Shown piece after piece: positions 26,709-34,820 of a stretch of DNA of 64,000 nucleotides. The DNA is from Frigidibacter mobilis. GTDB taxonomy: Bacteria; Pseudomonadota; Alphaproteobacteria; Rhodobacterales; Rhodobacteraceae. Under the pieces are notes generated by a model, which was given only the letters and a program-made list of their open reading frames with translations, was not told the origin of the DNA and ran no database searches. The translations under genes and the position numbers were made by a program. How positions within the stretch are numbered: position 1 is the stretch's first letter; each line of letters begins with the position of its first letter. The DNA lies in assembly GCF_001620265.1 (NCBI RefSeq), contig NZ_CP012664.1:75977-139976 (forward strand), in the 5' to 3' direction.

Positions 26709-27062
26709 ATGGCACTTCTGCGGACATACGGACGAAATGCGTTTGCGACGCTTCTGTGCCTGTCGCTGGTGGTCTGGTCCGTCATGCCGGCCGCAACCCA
26801 TGCGCCGACTGTCTTCGAGACGATCCAGGATCATCTGGAGATGATCGCCGACCACGGCCATTCGCATGGGTTCGAGGAAGATCTCTACTGGGCCATGCAC
26901 GGTCACAGCCACGAGGCCGCCGACCACGATCACAGCCAGGCATTCCTGTCGCTGGGTCACGGGGGCCAACTGGTCTTTGCGCAAAGGGATGCGTGGCGGC
27001 TCCGGACCTCGCCGGACGGCCCCCACCGCACCTTCCGGATCGAACGCCCTCCACGTGCCTGA
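26709..27062 (+). CDS. Exported His-rich protein of the nickel block
   Basis: A 117-residue protein with an N-terminal hydrophobic segment (NAFATLLCLSLVVWSVMPAA). The middle is a dense His region (DHGHSHGFEEDLYW, MHGHSHEAADHDHSQ) and the C-terminus ends RIERPPRA. It is likely periplasmic and metal-binding. It is divergent from the sensor/exporter pair, with the palindrome between them, and is followed 58 nt later by hupE. ATG 26667 in the same frame would add 14 residues. No named family recognised. Confidence 0.65.
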   Translation: MALLRTYGRNAFATLLCLSLVVWSVMPAATHAPTVFETIQDHLEMIADHGHSHGFEEDLYWAMHGHSHEAADHDHSQAFLSLGHGGQLVFAQRDAWRLRTSPDGPHRTFRIERPPRA

Positions 27063-27120
27063 TCGGCATCGCGCATCGCGCGGCATACCGATCCTTTAAC
27101 AGCACAACGGAGATCTATTC

Positions 27121-27501
27121 ATGACTTCAGGCTATTGGGGCTTGCGCGCGCTGGCATCGCGCCGCGCGGTCGCCCTGACCATTGCAGTGCTCGCGCTCTA
27201 CGCATCCAGCGTGGCGCAGGTGCTCGCCCACAACGTCACCGAAGGTGACGCGGGCTACATCCAGGAAATCTGGGGGGTGCACATCATCCCCTTCATATAT
27301 CTCGGCGCCAAGCACATGGTGACGGGATACGACCACATCCTGTTCCTGCTTGGCGTCGTCTTCTTCCTCTACCGGATGAAGGACGTGGCCATCTACGTCA
27401 GCATTTTCGCCATTGGCCACTCGGTCGGGGACGATGGGGGCAAGTCCTGCCGACGCCCGGGATCGACATACGCCGCCGGGCATGTGAGAAGCGGGGGGTG
27501 A
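27121..27501 (+). pseudogene. hupE: HupE/UreJ-type nickel/cobalt permease, truncated
   Basis: Residues 1-102 are a good HupE/UreJ_2 N-terminus: signal-like helix, HNVTEGDAGYIQEIWG, then GAKHMVTGYDHILFLLGVVF with the His/Asp pair, and FAIGHSV. After that (about 27426) the sequence changes abruptly to an unrelated Gly/Arg-rich tail and stops at 27501. Relatives continue for several more helices. The gene was therefore cut by a deletion or recombination at about 27426, and the transporter is presumably dead. What follows is the IclR/TRAP catabolic cluster. Confidence 0.75.
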
Positions 27502-27570
27502 ATCCATAGCTCTGGACTCTCTGTCGGCAGCCCGACAGACCTCGGGCCAGGTCCGAAACAGACGGCAGAC

Positions 27571-28350
27571 ATGACTGACACAGGCGAGGACGAGAAGGGG
27601 CAGCGCGCTCCGCGCAGCCAGACGCTGGCGCGCGGGCTCGACATCGTTGATGCCGTTTCGGAACGCGCCCGGTCCATCGCCGACATCGCCGCCGTGACCG
27701 GCCTCACCTACAGCACGGTTCACCGCATCGTGTCGGTGCTGCTGGAAAGGCGCTACATCAAGGCCGAGAACCCGCGCGAGTTTACCTTGGGTCCCCGCCT
27801 GATCGAACTGGGGTTCGCGGCCTATTCCCGGATCGACCTGGTGCGCGAGGCCCGGCCCTGGCTGGAGGAGCTTGCGCGCGAAGTCCGCGACACCGTTCAT
27901 CTGGCGCAACTGGAGGGATGGGAGGTGGCGTATCTCGACAAGCTGCGCGGCTCGCGTCCGGTCGAGATCAGCTCGCGCATCGGCGGACGCAAGCCGGTCA
28001 TCTCCACGGGGGTCGGCAAGGCGCTGATCCTTGATGAACCCGAACCGACGTTGTTGCGGCTGTATCAGCGCGACCACCACCTTCTTTCCGATGACATGAC
28101 CGAGGCCAACTGGCTTTCGCTGATGGCGGGGTATCGCGCCGGTGGCTATGCGTTCGACCTTGGCGAGGATGAGCCTTCCATCCGCTGCGTTGCGGCACCG
28201 ATCCGGGATGCCACCGGCCGGATCATCGCCGCTGTGTCCGTCTCATCGACGGTTGAATACATGCCGGCTGCGCGCATGCACGATCTGGTGCCGGACGTTC
28301 AGCGGGCGGCACAGGCCATTTCTGCGGCCATCGGCGCGCGTCGGGACTGA
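27571..28350 (+). CDS. IclR-family transcriptional regulator
   Basis: A 259-residue regulator: N-terminal winged helix (SIADIAAVTGLTYSTVHRIV, about residues 36-56) and an IclR effector domain (VAYLDKLRG, ISTGVGKALIL, EDEPSIRCVAAPIRD, AAVSVSS). The effector domain usually binds a small carboxylate or aromatic acid. It lies upstream of the TRAP operon on the same strand; the TCTCAC-ATA-GTGAGA palindrome just before that operon is a plausible site. Starts with ATG 27571 shortly after the hupE junction. Confidence 0.9.
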   Translation: MTDTGEDEKGQRAPRSQTLARGLDIVDAVSERARSIADIAAVTGLTYSTVHRIVSVLLERRYIKAENPREFTLGPRLIELGFAAYSRIDLVREARPWLEELAREVRDTVHLAQLEGWEVAYLDKLRGSRPVEISSRIGGRKPVISTGVGKALILDEPEPTLLRLYQRDHHLLSDDMTEANWLSLMAGYRAGGYAFDLGEDEPSIRCVAAPIRDATGRIIAAVSVSSTVEYMPAARMHDLVPDVQRAAQAISAAIGARRD

Positions 28351-28474
28351 CCGGCCAGCATCTCCGAAACGCAGCGTCCCATCCCGGTACCGGCCCTCTG
28401 TCTTCGCCGATTGCACGCGCACGCGCGGCAGCCGGGTCGCCGCCGGTGTCCCCAACCGCCCCAAGCACTGCAAT

Positions 28475-28489
28475 TCTCACATAGTGAGA
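28475..28489. promoter_or_regulatory. Palindrome upstream of the first TRAP operon
   Basis: TCTCAC-ATA-GTGAGA, a perfect 6-3-6 inverted repeat 15 bp before the -35 box at 28504. It is a candidate operator for the IclR protein encoded just upstream. Confidence 0.55.
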
Positions 28490-28503
28490 GATGCTTCTAG
28501 CAT

Positions 28504-28532
28504 TTGACAGATTAGCCGTTGTCTGGTTATTT
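28504..28532 (+). promoter_or_regulatory. Sigma70-type promoter of the first TRAP operon
   Basis: A perfect TTGACA -35 (28504-28509), a 17-bp spacer and TTATTT (28527-28532). It gives a leader of about 100 nt before dctP at 28643. Confidence 0.55.
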
Positions 28533-28642
28533 TGCCGTGCTGGGGAGGAGTGGTGGTGCCGACTTTGAATGGGCCCGTCACGGTATCTGGCATGCGCCAA
28601 GAGGGGGCCGCGTCCGGTTCCCGCATCACAGGGAGGACAGAC

Positions 28643-29650
28643 ATGTCGCTTACAAGAGCCGCGTACACCGTGCGCGCCGGTTTCGTTGCCGCACTCGCAT
28701 CGGCCACTTTCTTCGGTGCCGCTGTTGCGGCCGAGCCGGAGATCACGTTCCGCGCCGCCCATTCTTCGACGCCGTCTTCAACCGGCCACAAGGCGCTCGA
28801 ATTTCTGGACAAGGAACTGCGCGAGAAATCCGACGGCCGCATCGGCCTGGTGATCTTCCCGAACTCGCAGCTTGGCGGCGAGCGTGAGCTGGTCGAGAAC
28901 GTCCAGTTCGGCAACGTCGATCTGACCTTCGTGTCCTCGGCGCCGGTCGCATCCTTCGCGCCGCAATTCTTCGCCTTCGACATCCCGTTCCTGTTTAAGG
29001 ATCGTGAGCAGGCCTACGGCGTGCTTGACGGCGACATCGGCAAGGAGATCCTCGCGTCGCTGGACGACAAGGGCATGGTCGGGCTTGGCTACTGGGAAAA
29101 CGGGTTCCGCCAGCTGACCAACAACAAGATGGAAATCCGCACGCCGGAGGATCTTGCCGGCCTGAAAATGCGCACGATGGAAAACGAGGTTCATATCGCG
29201 ACATGGCGTGCCGAGGGTGCGAACCCGGCGCCGCTCGCCTTCAACGAGCTGTTCACGGCGCTTCAACAAGGCACCTTCGATGCGCAGGAAGGGCCGATCA
29301 ACCTTTTCTACGACATGAAGTTCAACGAAGTGCAGAAGTTCATCACCAAGACCAACCACATCTACTCGCCCTGGCCGGTGCTTGCCAATCCGGACAAGCT
29401 GGCGAGCCTGAGCGCGGAAGATCGCGCCCTTTTCGATGCGGCCATCAGCGCTGCCACCGAATACCAGCGCGGTCTTGCACAGGAGGCTGACGACAAGGCC
29501 GAAGCCGCCATGACCGATGTCACCTTCACCACGCTGACCTCGGAAGAGCTGGCGGCCTTCTCCGCCAAGGTCGTGCCGATCGTGGATCTGGTCAAGGAAA
29601 AGGCCGGGGCCGACCTGGTCGACCGCCTCCTGACAGCCACCGCCAACTAA
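28643..29650 (+). CDS. dctP: TRAP transporter substrate-binding protein (DctP), first set
   Basis: A 335-residue periplasmic receptor with a signal peptide ending at AVAA (about residue 29). The mature start EITFRAAHSS, NGFRQLTNNKMEIRTPEDLAGLKMR and EGPINLFYDMKF are DctP-family features. The Arg in LKMRTM is the residue that grips the substrate carboxylate. ATG 28643 is chosen for GGGAGGAC before it. It delivers an organic acid to DctQM encoded downstream. Linked to mhpF/mhpE-type enzymes, so an oxo- or hydroxy-acid is a reasonable guess for the substrate. Confidence 0.92.
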   Translation: MSLTRAAYTVRAGFVAALASATFFGAAVAAEPEITFRAAHSSTPSSTGHKALEFLDKELREKSDGRIGLVIFPNSQLGGERELVENVQFGNVDLTFVSSAPVASFAPQFFAFDIPFLFKDREQAYGVLDGDIGKEILASLDDKGMVGLGYWENGFRQLTNNKMEIRTPEDLAGLKMRTMENEVHIATWRAEGANPAPLAFNELFTALQQGTFDAQEGPINLFYDMKFNEVQKFITKTNHIYSPWPVLANPDKLASLSAEDRALFDAAISAATEYQRGLAQEADDKAEAAMTDVTFTTLTSEELAAFSAKVVPIVDLVKEKAGADLVDRLLTATAN

Positions 29651-29663
29651 GACGCCATGTCTT

Positions 29664-29691
29664 CGTGCCCGGCGGCGGTTCGCCGGGCACG
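29664..29691 (+). terminator. Intercistronic hairpin between dctP and dctQ
   Basis: CGTGCCCGGCG (29664-29674) and CGCCGGGCACG (29681-29691) form a perfect 11-bp stem with a GCGGTT loop and no T-tract. Such hairpins after binding-protein genes usually stabilise or partly terminate the message so the receptor is made in excess over the membrane subunits. Confidence 0.6.
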
Positions 29692-29750
29692 TCCACAGAG
29701 TTTCAATGACCTGTCGCCGCCAGGCGCCTTGTTCAGCGCGGGAGGCGTGC

Positions 29751-30233
29751 ATGCTCAAACTCATCGACGAGCATTTCGAGGAGGCGATCGTCGTGTTTCT
29801 GATGGCGATGATGTCGGCCCTGATCGGGGTGCAGATCTTCATGCGCTACGTCATGGGGGCCTCGCTCTCGTGGTCGGAAGAGCTGGCGCGCTATTTCTTC
29901 ATCTGGGCGACCTATATTGGCATCGCCTATGCGGTGCGAAAGGATGCCCATATCCGGGTGACCATGGGGACCGACCTTCTGCCCCCGCGCGGCAGGGCCT
30001 ACGTCCGGGTTCTGACCCATGTAATCTTTGCCGGCTTTGCGCTTTTCGTCATGTACCAGGGCTGGTTCATGGTCGAAAAGACGTTCCGGTTCGGCCAGAA
30101 GTCCGCGTCTCTGGGGGTGCCGATGGGCATCGTCTATCTGGCGCCTTTCACCGGCTTCCTGCTGGTGGTGCTGCGGTTGGTTCAGGCTGTCCTGCTTGAC
30201 CTGCGGGTGGCCATGCAGGGGCCCGTCCGATGA
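29751..30233 (+). CDS. dctQ: TRAP transporter small permease (DctQ), first set
   Basis: A 160-residue four-helix protein with the DctQ signature GVQIFMRYVMGASLSWSEELARYFFIWATYIG. ATG 29751 follows GGGAGGCG. Its stop overlaps the dctM start by four bases. It joins DctM in the inner membrane to form the Na+-coupled transporter fed by the DctP at 28643. Confidence 0.9.
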   Translation: MLKLIDEHFEEAIVVFLMAMMSALIGVQIFMRYVMGASLSWSEELARYFFIWATYIGIAYAVRKDAHIRVTMGTDLLPPRGRAYVRVLTHVIFAGFALFVMYQGWFMVEKTFRFGQKSASLGVPMGIVYLAPFTGFLLVVLRLVQAVLLDLRVAMQGPVR

Positions 30234-31513
30234 TCTCGCTGATCCTGTTCGGGCTTCTCGCCGGTCTTCTGCTGCTCTCGGTGCCGGTCGCCATCTCGCT
30301 CGCCATTGCCTCGACCGTGGCGCTGATCGTTTCGGGCACCGTCTCGGGCTCGTATGTGCCGCAGGGTCTCGTGACCTCGATCGACAGCTTTCCGTTGATG
30401 GCGGTTCCCTTCTTCATCCTGGCCGGTGACCTGATGGGACGGGGCGGGCTGTCGCAGCGCCTGATCAACGTGGGCCGCATGTTCTTTGGCCGCTATACCG
30501 GCGGCATGGCGATCATCGCCGTCGTCACCTGCATCTTCTTTGCGGCGATTTCCGGCTCCGGGCCGGCGACCGTCGCCGCCGTCGGCGCGATCTTGCTGCC
30601 GGCGATGGCCAAGGACGGCTACAAGCCAGGCTTTTCCTCGGGGCTGGTCGCAAGCTCCGGCTCGCTCGGCATCATCATTCCGCCGTCCATCCCGATGGTG
30701 ATCTATGCCACCTCGGCGAATGTCTCGGTGTCGAAAATGTTCATGGCGGGCGTCGTGCCTGGCCTGCTGATCGGGCTCGCGCTGATCGTCTATGCCTTCT
30801 TGCAGTCGAAGAAGGACGGCCAGAGGCCCGGCGACTATCGCCCCACCGGCCGCGAGATGCTTGCCGTGCTGAACGATGCCAAATGGGCGCTGATGGTGCC
30901 GGTCGTCATTCTGGGCGGGATCTATGGCGGCGTCTTCACCCCCACCGAGGCCGCGGCGGTCGGCGTCATCTATGGCCTGATCGTCGGCACCTTCGTTTAT
31001 CGCGAACTGAGCCTTGGTGATCTCTACAAGACCTTTGCCGGCGCGGCCATGACCTCGGCGACCATCATGCTGATCGTCGGCACGGCGACCATCTTCGGCC
31101 GCGCCCTGACGATCGAGGGCGTACCCGTGATGCTGGCCGCGTTCATCACCTCTGTCGTCGATCAGCCCTGGCTGCTGCTTCTGGCGATCAACATCGTCCT
31201 CCTGATCGTCGGCACGTTCATGGAAACGATCGCGGCGATCATCATCCTGACCCCGATCCTGTTGCCACTGGTGGTGGCTCTGGGGGTCAGCGCCGAGCAC
31301 TTCGGCATCGTGATGATCGTCAACCTCGCCATCGGCATGATCACTCCGCCGGTCGGGGTCAACCTGTTCGTGGCGTCGCGCGTCTCTGGCCTGACGCTGG
31401 AGTCGGTGGTCAAGGGCACGGTCACGCCGCTGATCGTCATGATCGCCGTGCTGCTGGTCATCACCTATGTGCCCGCGCTGTCGCTCGCACTGCCCGCCTT
31501 CTTCGGCATGTAA
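30230..31513 (+). CDS. dctM: TRAP transporter large permease (DctM), first set
   Basis: A 427-residue, 11-12 helix permease. Typical segments are FPLMAVPFFILAGDLMGRGGLS, ISGSGPATVAAVGAILLPAM, LGIIIPPSIPMVIYA, TPTEAAAVGVIYG and GMITPPVGVNLFVASRV. It is coupled to dctQ. It carries out substrate translocation driven by the sodium gradient. It is followed 15 nt later by the acetaldehyde dehydrogenase gene, so transport and catabolism appear to share one operon. Confidence 0.95.
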   Translation: MISLILFGLLAGLLLLSVPVAISLAIASTVALIVSGTVSGSYVPQGLVTSIDSFPLMAVPFFILAGDLMGRGGLSQRLINVGRMFFGRYTGGMAIIAVVTCIFFAAISGSGPATVAAVGAILLPAMAKDGYKPGFSSGLVASSGSLGIIIPPSIPMVIYATSANVSVSKMFMAGVVPGLLIGLALIVYAFLQSKKDGQRPGDYRPTGREMLAVLNDAKWALMVPVVILGGIYGGVFTPTEAAAVGVIYGLIVGTFVYRELSLGDLYKTFAGAAMTSATIMLIVGTATIFGRALTIEGVPVMLAAFITSVVDQPWLLLLAINIVLLIVGTFMETIAAIIILTPILLPLVVALGVSAEHFGIVMIVNLAIGMITPPVGVNLFVASRVSGLTLESVVKGTVTPLIVMIAVLLVITYVPALSLALPAFFGM

Positions 31514-31528
31514 TCCAAAGGATCTCAA

Positions 31529-32440
31529 ATGAGCACGAAACTCAGGGCGCTCATCATCGGGCCCGGAAATATCGGCACCGACCTGCTGATGAAAATGAAG
31601 CGCTCCGAATGGGTGGAGCCAATCTGGATGGTGGGGATCGACCCCGCATCCGAGGGGCTCAAGCGGGCCGAGGACATGGGCGTCAAGACCTGCGCCACCG
31701 GGGTGGATGGGGTGCTCGACCAGATCATCGCCGACGACATCCGCGTCGCCTTTGACGCAACCTCTGCCTATGCCCACGCCGAAAACTCCCGCAAGCTCAA
31801 CGCGCTTGGGGTGATCATGATCGATCTGACGCCGGCGGCCATCGGCCCGTTCTGCATTCCGCCCGTCAACCTCGCGGATCACGCGCGGCAGCTGGAAATG
31901 AATGTGAACATGGTCACCTGCGGCGGCCAGGCCACGATCCCGATGGTGGCGGCCGTTTCGCGCGTGCAGCCAGTCGATTATGGCGAGATCGTCGCGGCGG
32001 TGTCCTCGCGGTCTGTCGGCCCGGGGACGCGCAAGAATATCGACGAGTTTACCCGCACGACGGCCCTCGCCATCGAGAAGGTGGGCGGCGCCAAGCGCGG
32101 CAAGGCGATCATCATCGTCAACCCCGCCGAACCGCCGCTGCTGATGCGCGACACGGTGCATGTGCTGACCGAAGGCGAACCCGATCAGGCGGCGATCATC
32201 GCCAGCGTCAACGCCATGGTCGCGGAGGTGCAAAAATACGTTCCCGGCTACAAGCTGGTGAACGGCCCGGTCTTCGATGGCAAGCGCGTCACGGTCTATC
32301 TCGAGGTCGAGGGGCTGGGGGACTTCCTGCCCAAATACGCAGGAAACCTCGACATCATGACGGCGGCCGCCCTTCGCACCGCCGAACTATTTGCCCAGGA
32401 GGCCGCCAAGGGCGTGATCTCCCTGCCGGCGCGCGGTTGA
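31529..32440 (+). CDS. mhpF: Acetaldehyde dehydrogenase (acylating)
   Basis: A 303-residue enzyme of the DmpF/MhpF/BphJ type. It has an NAD-binding [13 protein letters not shown] at the N-terminus, the catalytic Cys131 in [12 protein letters not shown], and the C-terminal GAGN-like region replaced by [20 protein letters not shown]. It converts acetaldehyde, NAD+ and CoA to acetyl-CoA, and normally forms a channelling complex with the aldolase encoded next. Full length and intact. Gene order dehydrogenase-aldolase is the usual one in meta-cleavage operons. Confidence 0.95.
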   Translation: MSTKLRALIIGPGNIGTDLLMKMKRSEWVEPIWMVGIDPASEGLKRAEDMGVKTCATGVDGVLDQIIADDIRVAFDATSAYAHAENSRKLNALGVIMIDLTPAAIGPFCIPPVNLADHARQLEMNVNMVTCGGQATIPMVAAVSRVQPVDYGEIVAAVSSRSVGPGTRKNIDEFTRTTALAIEKVGGAKRGKAIIIVNPAEPPLLMRDTVHVLTEGEPDQAAIIASVNAMVAEVQKYVPGYKLVNGPVFDGKRVTVYLEVEGLGDFLPKYAGNLDIMTAAALRTAELFAQEAAKGVISLPARG

Positions 32441-32451
32441 GGAGAGAGCGG

Positions 32452-33474
32452 ATGAGCATTGAAGGTCGCAAGATCACCCTTCACGAGATGAGCCTGCGTG
32501 ACGGCATGCATGCCAAGCGCCACCAGATCTCGACCGACCAGATGGTTGCCATCGCCACGGCGGCCGATGACGCGGGCATGCCCTGGATCGAGGTCACCCA
32601 CGGCGACGGCCTCGGCGGCGCCTCGGTCAACTACGGCTTCGCGGCGCACAGCGATGTCGAATATCTGCGCGCGGTCGTACCGAAGCTGAAGACGGCCAAG
32701 GTGTCGGCGCTGCTGCTGCCGGGCATCGGCACCGTCGATATGCTGAAAGAGGCGATCGACTGCGGCATCGCGGGCGTGCGCATCGCGACCCATTGCACCG
32801 AGGCCGATTGCGCCGAGCAGCACATCGGCTATGCGGCCAAAACCGGGCTCGACACGGTCGGCTTCCTGATGATGGCGCACCGGGCGGCCCCGCAAACGCT
32901 GGTGGAGCAAGCCCTGCTGATGGAGAGCTACGGTGCGAATTGCGTCTATTGCACCGATTCCGCCGGGCACATGCTGCCCGAGGACGTGACCGCCCGGATC
33001 ACCGCGATCCGCGCTGCGCTGAAGCCTGAAACCGAGCTTGGCTTCCACGGTCACCACAATCTGGGAATGGGCATCGCAAACTCGGTGGCCGCCGTGGCAG
33101 CCGGCGCCAACCGGATCGACGGCGCGATCGCCGGCCTGGGGGCCGGCGCCGGCAATGCCGCGACGGAGCTGCTGGTCGCCGTGTTCGAGCGTATGGGCGC
33201 ACAGACCGGCGTCGATCTGTTCAAGATCATGGATGTCGCCGAAGACATCGTCGTTCCGATGATGGACCGCCCGATCCGGGTGGACCGCGGCTCGCTGGTG
33301 CTGGGTTATGCGGGGGTCTATTCCTCGTTCCTGCTGTTCGCAGAGCGGGCAGAAAAGCGCTACGGCATTCCCGCGCGTGACCTGCTGCTGGAACTGGGCC
33401 GCCGCGGCATGGTCGGCGGGCAGGAGGACATGATCGAGGATCTGGCACTGACGATGTCGCGCGCCCGGGCCTGA
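32452..33474 (+). CDS. mhpE: 4-hydroxy-2-oxovalerate aldolase
   Basis: A 340-residue DRE-TIM metallolyase (DmpG/MhpE/BphI). Near the N-terminus [13 protein letters not shown] carries the Arg/Asp and His of the active site. [33 protein letters not shown] and [16 protein letters not shown] hold the metal ligands. It splits 4-hydroxy-2-oxovalerate into pyruvate and acetaldehyde, the latter passed to the dehydrogenase. ATG 32452 follows GGAGAGAG. The 2-hydroxypentadienoate hydratase that should feed it is not in the window. Confidence 0.95.
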   Translation: MSIEGRKITLHEMSLRDGMHAKRHQISTDQMVAIATAADDAGMPWIEVTHGDGLGGASVNYGFAAHSDVEYLRAVVPKLKTAKVSALLLPGIGTVDMLKEAIDCGIAGVRIATHCTEADCAEQHIGYAAKTGLDTVGFLMMAHRAAPQTLVEQALLMESYGANCVYCTDSAGHMLPEDVTARITAIRAALKPETELGFHGHHNLGMGIANSVAAVAAGANRIDGAIAGLGAGAGNAATELLVAVFERMGAQTGVDLFKIMDVAEDIVVPMMDRPIRVDRGSLVLGYAGVYSSFLLFAERAEKRYGIPARDLLLELGRRGMVGGQEDMIEDLALTMSRARA

Positions 33475-33497
33475 GGCTCAGGGCCACACGCGGGGGT

Positions 33498-33517
33498 GGC
33501 CGGGAAAAGCCCCGGCC
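33498..33517 (+). terminator. Hairpin after mhpE
   Basis: GGCCGGG (33498-33504) pairs with CCCGGCC (33511-33517) across AAAAGC, 24 nt after the aldolase stop. Short stem, no T-tract; a weak terminator candidate. Confidence 0.4.
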
Positions 33518-33615
33518 GCCCATGCCCGCATCCCGGGGCATCTGCAATGCCCCCGTCGCCATCGCGCGGTATTGCGACGGGCCTGCAGACGATGCAGCCG
33601 TAACAGCCCTATAGC

Positions 33616-33867
33616 TCAGGACCTGCCTAGAAGACGTTCCGAGAGCAGCGCGCCGATCTCGGGGAAGGCCGCAGGGTGGTCTTCGCAAAGGCCCCTGCCT
33701 TGGGTCATCAGGCAGATGCCGATCGGCGCGGCGCCGGGAATTTCCACCCTGAGCAGGTCGTGCTTGTAGTAGCAGGCTCAGCCCCTCCCGGCTTTCCCGC
33801 CAGGCCTCGAACTCGTCCCCTGACAGGAGGGTGTCGCCGGTGGTGCCGGTCAACAGGTCGATCACAT
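33616..33867 (-). pseudogene. Unidentified gene remnant cut by IS66
   Basis: Read on the minus strand from the IS66 edge, two overlapping frames give protein-like sequence: VIDLLTGTTGDTLLSGDEF...REGLS, then after a shift near 33770 YKHDLLRVEIPGAAPIGICL...EDHPAAFPEIGALLSERLLGRS and stop. The N-terminus is missing because IS66 copy B starts at 33868. I do not recognise the family. The shift lies at CTGCTACTACAAG, so it may be real decay. Confidence 0.45.
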
Positions 33868-33926
33868 GTAAGCGCCACGCCGACCACCTCCTGCCATTGC
33901 TGACCTGATCGGGCCATTCTGCGCAC

Positions 33927-34403
33927 ATGTGCGTGGCGGAGGGTTTGGATTTGGCAAGAGACGGCAAAATGGGCGTCCATTTGGACGGCTCGACGGTTTT
34001 TGAGGTTTCCCGGCTGGACGTGATCGAGGGTCCGAGCGGGCGGCGTCGGCGCAACAAGGCGGAGCGGGCGCGGATCGCGGCGGAGAGCATGATGCCCGGG
34101 GTGACGGTCGCCGAGGTTGCGCGCCGGCACGGCACGACCCGCTGGCAGATCTACGATTGGCGCAAGCAGCTTCGCAAAGGCAATCTCGTGGTGCCCGGGA
34201 ACGTGGCAGTCTTGCCGGTCTTCGCGGAATTGGTGGTCGATGACAATTCGGCCGAGGCACCGGCGGCTGTCACGGGGCCCGATCTCGAAACGGGGCCCGA
34301 TCTCGAAATTGTCGTCGGTGATGTCGTGATCCGTGCTGGCGCTGGTGCCGATGAGGGCCAGTTGACGCGAGCGATCCGGGCGGCACGGGCTGCGGCATCG
34401 TGA
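33927..34403 (+). CDS. tnpA: IS66 TnpA accessory protein (copy B)
   Basis: Identical in translation to TnpA of copy A (158 residues, HTH VAEVARRHGTTRWQIYDWRK, two GPDLET units). It overlaps the tnpB start. Confidence 0.9.
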   Translation: MCVAEGLDLARDGKMGVHLDGSTVFEVSRLDVIEGPSGRRRRNKAERARIAAESMMPGVTVAEVARRHGTTRWQIYDWRKQLRKGNLVVPGNVAVLPVFAELVVDDNSAEAPAAVTGPDLETGPDLEIVVGDVVIRAGAGADEGQLTRAIRAARAAAS

Positions 34404-34753
34404 TGTTCAGCCACGGCGGGCCGGTGAAGGTCTATGTCGCGACACGGCCGGTGGATTTCCGCAAGGGATCGATGGCCTGGCGCTGGCCGTTCAGGAGATG
34501 TTCGGCCTCGACCCGTTCTGCGGGGCTGTCTTCGTGTTCCGTTCGAAACGGGCAGACAGGATCAAGCTTCTGGTCTGGGATCAGACCGGCATGGTGCTGG
34601 TTCACAAGCGATTGGAGGATGCCAGGTTCGTCTGGCCGCAGGTGCAGGGCGGGTGATGCGGATGTCGTCGGCGCAACTGGCGGCCCTGTTCGAGGGCTGG
34701 ACTGGCGGCTGGTCCGGTCGGAACGCGCGCGGCGTCCGCTGGTGGCTGGATGA
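34400..34753 (+). pseudogene. tnpB: IS66 TnpB, frameshifted (copy B)
   Basis: Begins as in copy A but loses frame at FRKG, where CAAGGGATC replaces CAAGGGGATC of copy A. It returns to the correct frame in the FVFRSKRADRIKLLVWDQTG region, and further single-base changes follow. All differences from copy A are in G/C runs. Confidence 0.85.
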
Positions 34754-34820
34754 CTGGCAAAATGCGCTGAAAAGCCTTTTTTTGCTGGCCTGCAAGGGAA
34801 TCCCGTGATTCACTTCCCTC

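Noticed and set aside
30182..32233. 683-codon open frame on the minus strand opposite dctM and mhpF
   Set aside because: Its product is Arg/Asp/His-rich low-complexity sequence, the mirror of GC-rich codon use in the well-supported plus-strand genes.
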